Assembly: GCF_003369915.1 (NCBI RefSeq)
Contig: NW_022881614.1
Location: forward strand, 35,648,342 to 35,712,341
Origin: Drosophila miranda
Taxonomy: Eukaryota; Arthropoda; Insecta; Diptera; Drosophilidae
Direction: 5' to 3'
Length of the DNA stretch: 64,000 nucleotides
Made by a program: the position numbers and the translations under genes. Shown in pieces: positions 22,101 to 32,357 of this stretch (its first letter is position 1; each line of letters begins with the position of its first letter). The notes beneath the pieces were generated by a model. The model searched no databases and was not told where the DNA came from. It saw only the letters and a program-made list of their open reading frames with translations.

Positions 22101-22198
22101 GAGCAGTGACAATATGAAGCTATGGCGTTTTGTCTCAGAGAACGATGATATATTATCATCTGGGACAGATGAAGATGAGCAGGAGGGCCGAATGTAAA
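19168..22198 (+). pseudogene. pol of nested element (frameshifts, RT deletion)
   Basis: Protease motif CLVDTGSDVTLI is near 19405-19440 and is followed by a stop at about 19475. Its second half continues in another frame (DALLGHDFI). The RT lacks its first third: after residues around 19850 it jumps to FPVPIMEEVLEKL, then keeps TIMDLENGF and YMDDIIVYAA. RNase H has HTDASKEGFGAVLLQ and RHVDCLSRF. Integrase has H...H and CISC, then a frameshift near 21495. The last frame (21481-22198) holds SDRGAAF and GQIERVN and a C-terminal region with YLGPYEVTKVKRNGRYDV. Catalytic residues mostly survive, but no continuous enzyme can be made. Confidence 0.85.
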
Positions 22199-22479
22199 GG
22201 ACAGTGTATCAAGCAGTTAGCACTATCCCATCTAAATTAACATTTGAACTTAAGATACCATCGATAAGACCTAACCGATATAACCAGACTTAACCGATGT
22301 TTAAAAGACCTAACCGATAAGGGGTTATCGATACGGGAGTCGGTTGTTGGAAGTAGAAGCAGAAAGTTGAACAAAAAGTCGGAAGAACAGACTCATTAAT
22401 TGCACATCTTAAATCATACACTTTGTACTCTTTTTCGAAAAACACTATTAATAAACGATACATTATTATTAATCTTACA
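22193..22479 (+). repeat. 3' LTR of nested element
   Basis: 287 bp, identical to 17819-18105. It is preceded by a purine-rich GATGAGCAGGAGGG tract and followed by the TAGA duplication. Confidence 0.9.
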
Positions 22480-22786
22480 TAGATATAGCGATTTTGAATT
22501 AGTTGATTATATACAATCGAATGATAAGCAATTTTCTTTTGATAATGTTAATATTTTAAATCCCCTTATAACATTAGGTAATACGGCCTTACCATTAACA
22601 ACATTATTCTTAATCATTTTGATATTGATAATGTTATTTTACTTCGGCTATAAATTAACCAAATTTGTACTTATTAAATCAATAAGAATACCGTCAGAAG
22701 AAATAGTGGAAAGCAACATTCAAATACTGTCAGAAGAAATTAGAGCTCTATCAGAACTTCAAAATGTATCGGGACGAAACATTTAA
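22480..22786 (+). pseudogene. env remnant of gypsy-type element, 3' part with membrane anchor
   Basis: Beyond the nested insertion the same frame resumes with a C-terminal transmembrane segment (TLFLIILILIMLFYFGY) and a short cytoplasmic tail. The stop is just before the purine tract and 3' LTR, the normal place for an errantivirus env to end. Confidence 0.75.
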
Positions 22787-22796
22787 GAATGGGGGG

Positions 22797-23327
22797 AGTT
22801 AACGTACCCAATTCTATTGAGCTCTTATACGAGTTGTAAACAATCTTTGGCTTTCCAAAACGAAAACAATTTCAATCTTGGGCCTCCGCCTAATTGATTT
22901 CTAAGATGTACAATCTCAAGGGCTCCCGCCGCAATCCCAATCTTTGACACTCGCCTAAATGGAAAACCAATGTTTGCCCACACCCGGCTTCTCATAAACA
23001 ATCTCACTCCCGGCTTTCTGCAGATCCTGCACTTTAGGCATTTTACAGTTCTCTCTTTGGATGACGAAATCCAATACTCGGGATGGCGAAATCAATTGAA
23101 ATGTTTATAGAACAACTATTCCCGGAAGGGATCAACGATGCAAAGATCAGAAAGTTCAAGTCAGTCTTGATCCAGAAGCGACACCGCAAAGTCGAGCTAA
23201 AAATTAAGATCGCGCAAACCCTTTGTCCGGAATCCTTTGTGACCCTCTACTTAAATCTATATCAGTGAAGTTAGAAGTAAAATAAAAACTTTTTAAAAAC
23301 ACAATCCGCTACCGCAGTTATTTAATT
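22797..23327 (+). repeat. 531 bp 3' LTR of gypsy-type element
   Basis: It starts AGTTAACG right after the purine tract AAGAATGGGGGG and ends TTAATT, followed by TGCATGCG. It is nearly identical to the inverted copy at 1870-2400. Confidence 0.9.
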
Positions 23328-23349
23328 TGCATGCGAATTCGAAACTAAA

Positions 23350-23359
23350 TTGGGCGCCA
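23350..23359 (-). other. primer-binding site remnant, tRNA-Lys type
   Basis: The minus strand reads TGGCGCCCAA two bases after the CA end of the long LTR at 23362-25278. Only some 20 bp of internal sequence remain before the gypsy LTR on the left. Confidence 0.55.
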
Positions 23360-23361
23360 TT

Positions 23362-25278
23362 TGTTACACTTGGCTTGTTTCCCAGAGGACAATGCCGGCT
23401 AGCTGTCGACCCCAGGGCTGGGTAGTTCCCCTTGCCCGCCAAATGTAGACAAAAAAGGAGACATACTACTTCTCGGGACATCAAAACTGACAACAACCTA
23501 ACAACAACAAAGAAAATCATAAACAGACGGCTATCAAGTGGGTGAAGCTTGGGTGTTATCACTTCGCGCGCCCGCCCTACCGTTGACCAAACACAACGTT
23601 CATTTTGGCCACCCTCTGCTGGAACGGTAACGGCTGGCCTAATCCATGGCTTACGCCACGCGTCCTCCCTCTATTTTAAATTTAATGCATCATGCTTCAA
23701 TATATATCCAAGCTTTAATAATCGTAAATTGACAATTTCATCTTTCTCATTAATAAATAGCTATACTCAAAATTATCACTAACCACTAAGAAACACCAAA
23801 ACGTTCGACACAAAGGCAAACAAGGAAATAACTGCTGAAATTTCGTTCAACCAACAGGGATACCCTCACCCATACGTAATGGAATATGTGTAGTTGAGTG
23901 GATCCAGTTTTACGGGAGTTAATTTAACTCGGGCCCCTACGGAGACTTAACATACCAAGAGCTCTTGTTAAGGGTCCCCGGGACATAAACAATAAACAAT
24001 ATTTTTCCACAAATCGCTCGACCAAATACGGTGGACTGATGGGACCCCCGCGTCACCCACTAAGAGTTAATCTTCTGGCACTGAACAGCTGATCGCAGAT
24101 TTAGGTTCGTGAAAGGTGTTGGTGTTTTTACATATTTTTTTTCAATGGCCAAGATTTGACGTTAAACGGTTTAAGCTAATACTAATTACTAAATAAAGGA
24201 CAACACACGGAACAAAATAACATTTAATGTGGAACGGTGTTTGGAGTGCGGATTATGTTTTTTTTCTTTAAGTTCAAACGACGTGGGCGATCGCTGGCCG
24301 TTGCCGGTCAGCCCTAAATTTATATATAGTTCCGTGTATACGTGTGCGCGTGTGTGTGTGTGTGAATAGGGTTTCGGGGTTATTACTTGGTGAATGAGAC
24401 CAAACGTGTGGAACGCACTGGAAGGCGATGCAACGATCGTGCGGTGTGGCTAGAATCGCCCTGGCAGCTAAATCGTCCTCTTTCACCCTCCCCCTTCACA
24501 CGTCCCGCGCTACTTGGCTCACACACGCGCAACTGGAACGAACTCACTCAGGTTCCGTTGGGCAGTCTTCTTCTCTGCAGTCGACTTTCTCGAACTCCAG
24601 TGTCCCTCTCCAGGAAACCTTCTGGCCCGGTTCTGGTGGCTATATTCCTTGCCGGCTGTTAGTAAAATTTTCTGCACTACAACCTATTTTATCGCCCGCC
24701 TTTTCTGTACTCACTTCAAACTTTCTGTTTTAAGCACAAAATTTCAAATTTCGACGTTACTCCGTCCACGCTCCACGATTTCCATAATCCAATCCACGTT
24801 TTCTAATATTTTCACTCCTATTTATCCCCTTTTCCCTTACTAATACCTATAACTAATCCTATTCTCTTCCTTATATCCCCAGTAACGGCTCCAGCTCCCC
24901 CCGATGTCACAATACACCATCGAGCCTCCCTGGACTTCCGCTAGATGGCGCGTCGCCCTCAGCCCTGGCCACCTATCGTTCAGGTGGGACTGGAACACAC
25001 TCATGACTCTTTTCAACTTTTCATTTTATATCCATTATGCTGCTGTCTTGGTGGGATCGTCGTCTCCACGATCACCAATTTTGTTTCCTTTTTTTCTTTC
25101 AGGGCACGTGCGGCCGCCACCATTCTCCACCGGAAACTTCTTTTTTTTTCTTCCTCGCCCCGTTTCCTTTCCTCCCACGCAACTCTGCCACTGCTTCCCA
25201 GGATCCACTATAGATGCCGCTGTCTCTTTCTTCTCCAGCCCTGATACCTATCGGCTCTCTCCACAACCGCCCATAACA
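23362..25278 (-). repeat. long (about 1.9 kb) LTR of an Osvaldo/Ulysses-like element
   Basis: On the minus strand it starts TGTTATGGG at 25278 and ends GTAACA at 23362, followed by a tRNA-Lys-type primer site. It shares its first 240 bp and a 40 bp internal block with the LTR at 6019-6894, and is otherwise unrelated to it. Long LTRs with tRNA-Lys primers are known for Osvaldo and Ulysses. No coding sequence is supported inside. A TG dinucleotide run lies at about 24349-24364. Confidence 0.55.
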
Positions 25279-25765
25279 ATATATTTCCGCAAAAATAATG
25301 AAACTGAAAGAATTTTAGCGCAGTTGATGTGAAAGATATCGTAGCGAAGCGTTTTTTACACGTAAAGAGAAATGTGAGTTGCGCATCTGTTTAATTAAAA
25401 AGGGGGTTGGGTGGGTTAAGTTCGTTTTATTCTTCGGTATATTTTGAGAATGAGATGGTATATTTCGGTATATTCGTAGTGTCGGGCGGTCACTGCTAGC
25501 AAAGATTGGCCAAAAAAAAAATTTAAAAAAAACAAAAAAAAATGCGAATTGCATCCAATTGCAATATTTGAAAATCTAAATCATCTGTGAAATTGCAAAT
25601 TAACGGTCCACACGTGCGCCACAAGAATTGCGTGGCATCTGGTGAGGGGAGAATAAACCGATTTTGTGGCTGAAAAAACAGGCGGCGGCGTCAACACGCG
25701 GAAGGAAGGAAGGAGCCGGGAGCTGGTATATGTGCATAGCGTCTGGGGATAAATAATAAAGAGCA
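25279..25765 (+). other. 5' flank of the SMYD4-type gene
   Basis: This is AT-rich sequence with an A-rich tract at about 25508-25542. No gene is supported. The promoter of the downstream gene must lie here, but no clear TATA box is visible. Confidence 0.4.
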
Positions 25766-27614
25766 ATGGACGTGTACGACGTGAGCGACGACCTGGTCAA
25801 GAAGCTCAACGACTGGAAGCTGATTGGCATAATTTCGGGAAAGTTCAACGAGTTGAAGGAGAACTACTCAAAAGTGAACTTTGTCGAGCACGCTCTGATC
25901 GACTTTAAGTACATGGAGAAGATCTTCCTGAACGTGACCCTGCGAGAGGACAAGTGCAACAAGAAGAGTGTCGAATTCCGCATGCTTGGAAACGAGCAGT
26001 TCTCCCTAAAGAACAGGAAATACTTTCAGGTGAGTCAATCCTCATCCCAAATCTAGTTGAACTAACCTCCTGCCTCTTGCATTTCAGGCCTTGGAGTTGT
26101 ACAACAAAAGCATTTGCTTTGCCGAACCCAACTCAGAGCATCTCTCCATAGGCTATGCCAATCGGTCGGCAGTTCTCTTCGAATGGAAGCGCTATAGGGA
26201 CTGCCTGGCCAATATTGAGCTGGCCCGGAAGGCGAATTACCCGGCGAGACTAAGCCACAAGTTGGACAAGCGAGAACGTGACTGCCAGCAGCTTTTAGAG
26301 CAGCAGGCCCCCGATGTGGTTCCTCACGAGTTCAAGCTGAGCTTCGATTCCCATGCCCAGGTCCCGTATATTGCTGACTGCCTGGAGCTGAGGGAATCGT
26401 CCGACGAGGGGCGCTTCGTTGTGACCAACCGGGATCTGGTGGTTGGCGATCTGATTGCTGTCGAGCAGCCGTTCTGCTCGACTCTGTTGCCCCCGATGCG
26501 GTATATTCGGTGTGCCACCTGCAAGCGGGAGAACTACCTGACCCTCATTCCCTGCGATAGCTGTTGCTCCGTCATGTTCTGCTCCGAGGAGTGCAAGCTT
26601 CGGGCCATATCCAGTTTTCATCGCTTCGAGTGTCGAATCATCGATTTCTTGCACCGCATGTTCAACAAGATCCACGGCATCGCCCTGCGGACCACCATGG
26701 CTGCCTTGGACCTGTATCCCAGTGTCGAGGAGCTGATGGCTTTCTGTGAGCAGCCGCAGAACCAGCACAAGTGCGCCTTCGACTTGGATTACAACCAACT
26801 GTCTGCCCAGGAGCATTACCGGGCTATCCACGGACTTGTCACCAACCAGCATCTGCGATCCGTCTCTGATCTCTTCCAGCGCTCGGTTGTCTGTGCCGTG
26901 CTGAAGCACTTCATCATCGAGTATACGCCGCTCAAGGACTTCCTGGGCGGCGAGGATGGGAGGAACTTCTTTACGGACCTACTCTTCAGGCATCTGCAAA
27001 CATCACCCTCGAATATGCATGGCATCGATCTTGTGGAACAGGTGAACGAGACCAAGGACGATCAAACGCACTCATCGGGTGCCTACGCCTTCCTTTCGCT
27101 GCTGAATCACTCTTGTGCGCCCAACACCCTCCGAATTTACGAAGGAACCAAGGCATACCTGTTCGTGCTTAGGCCTATCAAGGCGGGGAATGTTCTCTAC
27201 GACAACTATGGGTGAGTGATTAACCACAAAACCTCTCATTGGCACGACTAAGCTTTAACTCGTCTTCTCAAATGCAGCGCCCACTTTGCGGTCTTCAGTA
27301 AGCAGCAGCGGCTAGACACTCTCTCCATGCAGTACAGATTCGATTGCAAGTGCGAGGGCTGCGAACTGGACTACCCGACCTTCGGTCGAATGCCGCACAA
27401 GGCGACAGTTCCTTCGGTCACCGACGACACGGACATGAAGTCGCTGGGTGCCTACAACTATGACTTTGCGACGAGCAATTACACAAAGTACTGTGAATTC
27501 CTTACGCAATACGGCGCCGCCTATCCCTGCGAGCAGATCAGCTCGGCCGAGGAGTGCCTCAAAATGGCCCTGCATATCATGGTGGATGCAGTCCCGCTCA
27601 AGGCAAAAATGTAA
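25766..27614 (+). CDS. SMYD4-type SET/MYND lysine methyltransferase
   Basis: Three exons: 25766-26029, 26088-27211 and 27278-27614, with GT-AG introns of 58 and 66 bp; product 574 residues. An N-terminal TPR-like region (LGNEQFSLKNRKYFQALELYNKSI) precedes the first half of the SET domain. The MYND zinc finger follows (CATCKRENYLTLIPCDSCCSVMFCSEEC split across about residues 215-260), then the second SET half with LLNHSCAPNT, VLYDNYG and a post-SET CKCEGC. The NHSC and YG motifs bind the cofactor and peptide. This TPR plus split SET plus MYND order is that of SMYD4. Drosophila has several SMYD4 paralogues (Smyd4-1 to -4) and I cannot tell which this is. All splice sites and the frame are intact, so it is probably functional. 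Confidence 0.85.
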
Positions 27615-27647
27615 TCTGACTAGACATCAACTTAACTCCCACTTCCT

Positions 27648-27724
27648 CCTGTATCCTGTGTCCTGCGTCCTATATCCTGCATCCTGTATCCTGCATCCTG
27701 TATCCTGCATCCTGCATCCTCCTT
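27648..27724. repeat. short minisatellite, unit about 7 bp (ATCCTGC/ATCCTGT)
   Basis: About ten imperfect copies of ATCCTGY follow one another in the 3' UTR of the SMYD4-type gene. Confidence 0.8.
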
Positions 27725-28175
27725 CCGCATCCCCCACATACGGACGAACTCTTTCGGAGCTGATTGATTGAAAGAAGCGTATTAAAAACAAAAGCAAACA
27801 AGTAATTAATTACGATACATTTTGTTGCTATAAGTCTAGACTCTAGGGAAAAGGCAACGCCAGCAACCACCAGGAGTACACTTAACTTTTATTGTAATTT
27901 GTAATTGTACATTTCGACCGATATCCTTAGTTCTATTTTACTTTGCACCACAACACAGCAACAGCACACCAGACCAGACACCACACATTTCACAGTTGTT
28001 GCAAGCTCAAAATTTCAAATGATGATTTATTTTGTCCACGTCTTTGAATATCTTCGAAGAAAACATTTATTCGAAGCATGCTAAAAGAGATACAAAACAG
28101 AATCCATAAAACCGACACATGTTTTTATAATTATTTTACAAAACACCCACTATATGAGAAATACAATATTTTTTT
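27725..28175. other. 3' flank of the SMYD4-type gene
   Basis: AT-rich sequence without a supported gene, between the SMYD4 3' end and repeat copy 2. Confidence 0.4.
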
Positions 28176-29266
28176 TATACCCGATACTCAAAATGAGTAT
28201 TGGGGTATATTAGATTTGTGGTAAAAGTGGATGTGTGTAACGTCCAGAAGGAATCGTTTCTGACCCCATAAAGTATATATATTCTTGATCAGCATCAATA
28301 GCCGAGTCGATTGGGCCCTGTCTGTCCGTCTGTCCGTCCCCTTCAGCGCCTAGTGCTCAAAGACTATAAGAGCTAGAGCAACGATGTTTTGGATCCAGAC
28401 TTCTGTGATATGTCACTGCTACAAAAATATTTCAAAACTTCGCCCCGCCCACTTCCGCCCCCACAAAGGACGAAAATCTGTGGCATCCACAATTTTAAAG
28501 ATATGAGAAATCCAAAAACGTAGAATTGTAGAGAATGACCATATCCTTAAGACTGCGGAAGCTGAATTGGATCGTATTATTATTATAGCCAGCATCAAGA
28601 AAACAATTTCATTTTTTCTCGCCCTGTCTCTCTCTAACACACACGTAGCATAGACGGCTTTGCTTAGAGTAAAACATTAGCGCCTAGATCTCAGAGACTA
28701 TAAAAGCTAGAGCAACCAAATTTGGTATCCACACTCCTAATATATCGGACCGAGACGAGTTTGTTTCAAAATTTCACCACACCCCCTTCCGCCACGCAAA
28801 GGACGAAAATCTGGGGATATTCAAAAATCTCAGAGACTATTAAGGCTAGAGTAACCAAATTTGGTATCCGCACTTCTGTTAGATCTTACTATAAAACGTG
28901 GTATCTCAAAATTTCGCCCCACCCCTGTCCGCCCACACAAAGGACGAAAATCTGTTGCATCCACAATATTGCACATTCGAAAAAACTAAAAACGCAGAAT
29001 CATAGATAATGACCATATCTATCAGATTGCTGAATCTGGATCAGATAAGATAATTTTTATAGCCAATAGGAACAAATCAATTTGCAGTGGCTACGCAGCG
29101 CCCGACGTCACGCTCAGACTGATTTTCTGTCTCTCTCGCACGCACTCTTTGTCGTGTCGTTCAATATTAGCGGCGTCTGCCGGAGGAGAGCCATACTGAC
29201 TAAGTATCGGGTATAACTGTAGAGTTGCGGTGTCCGCAGCAACTCACAACGTTCCCCCTCGTTTTT
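28176..29266. repeat. 1.1 kb non-coding repeat, copy 2 (inverted relative to copy 1)
   Basis: It starts TATACCCGATACTC and ends in AGTATCGGGTATA, the inverted hairpin GAGTTGCGG...CAGCAACTC and GTTCCCCCTCG. It matches 12085-13194 on the other strand with a modest number of differences and a few short indels, including loss of a segment near 28645-28675. It ends only 24 bp from the OSCP1 stop codon, so it now supplies the 3' UTR of that gene. Confidence 0.85.
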
Positions 29267-29289
29267 AATTGTAAATATCTCCTTAATTT

Positions 29290-30327
29290 CTAAGCCATCT
29301 TGCTGTACAAGTCGATGAGATTCTGATTGAGTATGGACTCCCTCCTGCTGTGGGGGGCTTCCGTGTTTGCCCTAGCAGCTGTCTGGAGCTGCACAAACTC
29401 GCAACCTGTTGAGGTGGAGGAATGGCCCTCATCGAACAGAACATTGCCAAACGCCTGCTCAAACTGCTCCTGGAACTGGCGGGCATTTATCGGCTGCAGG
29501 TCCTCGCCTGCAGGCAGTGGACTGATGTTCAGCTGGGCAGCCAGTTGGTCCATGCTGTTGGGCTCTCGCGCGCTCTGCTGATGCGCCTCCTCACTCTTCA
29601 CGTACATGTTGTCACCAATGGTCTGAACATTGTCGCCGAAGTACTCCTGATCTACGTCCTTTAAAAAGCTGCCGTCCATGGCCTGGAAACCTAGCCGAAT
29701 CAGCAGCGATATTTTCATATTGAAGCACTCCAACCAGGCCTTGTTGGTACTGTAAATGGACAGCTGCGCCTCCTCCCCACTGGCGTTCCAAAAGTCCAGC
29801 AGAGTGTTCTTGGTAAAGTCAATCAGCATGTGGCGCTTGGAGTCCGGATACATCTTGTTGATGGCCTCCAGGTGTCGGAAGGTTATCTCGAGCAAATGGT
29901 GTTGGTGCCGGGAAACAAACAGCTGCCATTTGTATAGCATGGTCATCAGGTTCCACAGTTTGCCCATGGACTGCTCATCGATGCGCATCACGGAGCAGGT
30001 GGCTATATCGTTCAGCATGAATTTGCAGTGCTCGACTGTCAGGAGCTGGGCATTGTTGTGCTTGGAGCCGTTCAGTAGGGAGTCGATGAACTTGGGATCC
30101 AGCAGTACTGCAGTCACATCGTGGATAACTGCCAGAAGCGGTTACGTAGGCTTGGGATCAAACGCATTGAAGGAGGGCCACCCACTCACCTTGAACCGAC
30201 TTGTCCTTGGCGATTTGTTGCGCCTTCAGCCGCTGATCAATCACATAGAGCATCTCGCAGCCAAGGTTGACCAAAATAAAGCACGGGGACTCAGCTGCTG
30301 GTGCTGCTTCGGACTGAAATTGGACAT
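29290..30327 (-). pseudogene. OSCP1 (organic solute carrier partner 1 homologue), start region doubtful
   Basis: Two exons are clear on the minus strand: about 30313-30190 (FILVNLGCEMLYVIDQRLKA, VQ at the junction) and 30128-29290, joined by a 61 bp GT-AG intron (30189-30129). The N-terminal NLG-x-EMLY-x-DQRL-x-AQ and the region LWNLMTMLYKWQ match OSCP1, a ciliary/cytosolic protein reported to assist solute transport in vertebrates. The problem is the start. The only nearby ATG (30327-30325, good AACA context) reads out of frame with the conserved exon; one missing base after codon 4 would join them. Alternatively TTTCAG at 30319-30314 is an acceptor and the true first exon lies upstream unseen. 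The rest of the frame is open to the TAG at 29292-29290. Confidence 0.75.
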
Positions 30328-31073
30328 TGTTTAAAGGCTACTGCCAGGCACAAGGGTCGAATCTAAACTAAACTTAGCCAAGACGGCGACGACGGCACGC
30401 AAGCCTCAAAAAGTATTCACACATACATTTAGTTTATTGGATTTTTCGTTTCCGTGCAGAGAGGTCCCCGTGTCCTGCCATGTTTGACGGCTTTATGAGA
30501 GCCCCGGCAACGACTTTCACTACAAACAAAAACAACGACGCCGACGACAGACGACGTGTATAATTATGACCACAGTGTGGGTAGTGCGGCGGCCTCCAAC
30601 TGGGGAGTGGGGTTTGGACTCCATTGCATGGAGAGTTATTGATTAGTATATCTCAATGGCAAACGCAATGAAATTATTATGGAAATTATGGCAGCAGGCT
30701 AAAAAGTTAAGACGTTTTCGCGTTCGTGTCATTAGTAGGGGGAATTATCTAGCTACTCGTATTTTAGAACGAGCGTAACATATGGCAGGTTCCCTGGAAT
30801 ACACTTCAATGCTAATTTGACGGCTTCCTATGTGGCTTCCCATTTGTGAATTAAGCACCTCCAGTGAAGGGCAGCAGCAGGAAGTACACGTCGGAAGTTT
30901 CGTGCATGCAGTCCTAGCGAATTCCAGAAGTTGGGGCGAATTGATTTTGAAAGAGCTCACAAGCGCCAAAACAGAATTCTAGTGTGCAACAGGCGCCGTA
31001 TCGTTCCAAGCAAGAATTATCCAGCACTGTTCTGAAATTTTAAGGAAAATTTCATTTTTTTTTGTTATAAATA
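30328..31073. other. divergent intergenic region between OSCP1 and Mecr
   Basis: No supported gene. It must hold the promoters of both genes; neither shows a convincing TATA box. A short frame with ATG at 30484 and a stop after 15 codons could be an OSCP1 leader but has no clear splice donor. Confidence 0.4.
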
Positions 31074-32211
31074 ATGTTGCGTCAAACGCTTCGTCCTGGT
31101 CACGCAGCCCATTGGTGCCGGCAAATGTCCGTGGTGGCCAAGTCCTTGAAGTACACCCAACACGGAGAGCCACAAGATGTCTTGAAGCTGGTCGAGGACC
31201 AGCTGGCCGATCCGCAGGATAAGCAAGTGCTGGTGAGGATTTTGGCGGCTCCCATCAACCCAGCGGACATTAATACCATTCAGGGTGAGCCAAAACACAC
31301 ATACAGCGTATGCTGGTGGACAGATTATAGTTAAATTACTCTATTCGCTAGGCAAATATCCCGTCAAACCAAAATTTCCAGCCGTGGCCGGCAATGAATT
31401 CGTAGGCGAGGTTATCTGTGTCGGGGAGAATGTCAAGGGCCGGCAAGCGGGGGAGCACGTTATACCTCTGGCTACAGGTCTGGGGACATGGACCACGTAT
31501 GGCCTCTACAATCAAGATCAGCTTATGACCGTGCCCAAAAAAGTTGGCTTGGCAGAGGCGGCCACCGTTACTGTCAATCCGTGCACTGCGTATCGCATGC
31601 TAAAGGACTTTGTAAAGCTGTCACCGGGCGACACTGTCATACAAAATGGAGCCGACAGCGCTGTTGGACAGGCTGTCCACCAACTGTGCCGCGCCTGGGG
31701 CATCAATAGCATTGGCATTGTCCGCGACCGCCCGGAGATTTGTGAGCTGAAGCAACTGCTGGAGTGCCTGGATGCCACGGCGGTGCTAACAGAGGCAGAG
31801 GTTCGCACCAGTGACATCTTTAAAACCGGGAAGGTCAAGCGCCCAAAGCTGGCGTTCAACTGTGTGGGCGGCAAAAGCGCAACGGAAGTGTCGCGCCATC
31901 TGGATGACCGCGGCGTTATGGTTACCTACGGGGGCATGTCCCGGGAGCCAGTTACGGTGGCTACTGGACCACTAATTTTCAAAGACATTGCATTTAGAGG
32001 CTTCTGGATGACTCGCTGGTCCAAGGAGAACTACGATACACCCGAACGCAAGCAAATGTTCAAGGAACTATTCGAGCTTATGGAACAGGGAAAATTCGTG
32101 GCTCCCACCCATGAGATGGTGCCCCTGGAGAAGTTCAAGAACGCCGCAGCAGCAGCTCTCAATTTCAAGGGATTCACAGGCAAGAAGTTCATCCTAAACA
32201 TGAGCGAATAA
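31074..32211 (+). CDS. Mecr: mitochondrial trans-2-enoyl-CoA reductase
   Basis: Two exons, 31074-31284 and 31352-32211, with a 67 bp GT-AG intron that rejoins GGC; 356 residues. It performs the last NADPH-dependent step of mitochondrial type II fatty acid synthesis, needed for lipoic acid. The N-terminus (MLRQTLRPGHAAHWCRQMS) is basic and looks like a mitochondrial targeting peptide. INPADIN and the Tyr in IQGKYPV match the active-site loop of the family. The nucleotide-binding loop reads NGADSAVGQAV, close to the usual GANSAVGQ. The C-terminal FRGFWMTRW is also conserved. The frame is intact. It is convergent with Uba3, whose stop lies about 100 bp away. Confidence 0.92.
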
Positions 32212-32357
32212 TTAGATTAATTGAGGCTCTTAGCCTTTGGCTTTATTGTATACCCATGATGTGGTATATATGTATGCGGAACAAATTTGTTGTATCTTGG
32301 GATTGAATATGATTCAGTTCATCTCCACCTCGTTTGCTTGATACTTGAGTTGTAGGG

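Larger units (their letters stand above)
17819..22479 (+). mobile_element. nested Ty3/gypsy element, tRNA-Pro type, with identical LTRs
   Basis: It is bounded by two 287 bp LTRs (17819-18105, 22193-22479) that I find identical base for base, both TGTAAAGG...TTACA. It is flanked by a 4 bp target duplication TAGA (17815-17818, 22480-22483). Inside are a leader, gag (18462-19167) and pol (19168-22198). The interior is badly broken: a gag frameshift near 18640, an in-frame TAG at 19165-19167, a protease frameshift near 19475, deletion of the first part of the RT near 19850 and an integrase frameshift near 21495. There is no env. The layout recalls mdg3/blastopia-type elements. Confidence 0.9.
13200..23327 (+). 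mobile_element. gypsy-type (env-bearing) LTR element, truncated at 5' end, with a nested insertion
   Basis: The order is gag remnant (13307-13495), protease (13547-14293), RT/RNase H (14290-16059), integrase (about 16086-16946), env remnant (about 17054-17818 and 22480-22786), a purine tract and the 3' LTR (22797-23327). The 5' LTR, leader and most of gag are missing here. A 4.66 kb LTR element is inserted in env at 17819-22479. Integrase is separated from RNase H by stops in an ATAA-rich microsatellite, and env lacks its surface subunit. The tRNA-Lys site beside the same LTR at 1870 assigns it to the gypsy group. Confidence 0.9.

Noticed and set aside
26295-26909. A 204-codon minus-strand ORF in the SMYD4 gene
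   Set aside because: Antisense shadow of a conserved exon with biased codon use.
27648-27724. Possible CRISPR-like or regulatory array
   Set aside because: The units are 7 bp without spacers, so it is a simple minisatellite in a eukaryotic 3' UTR.
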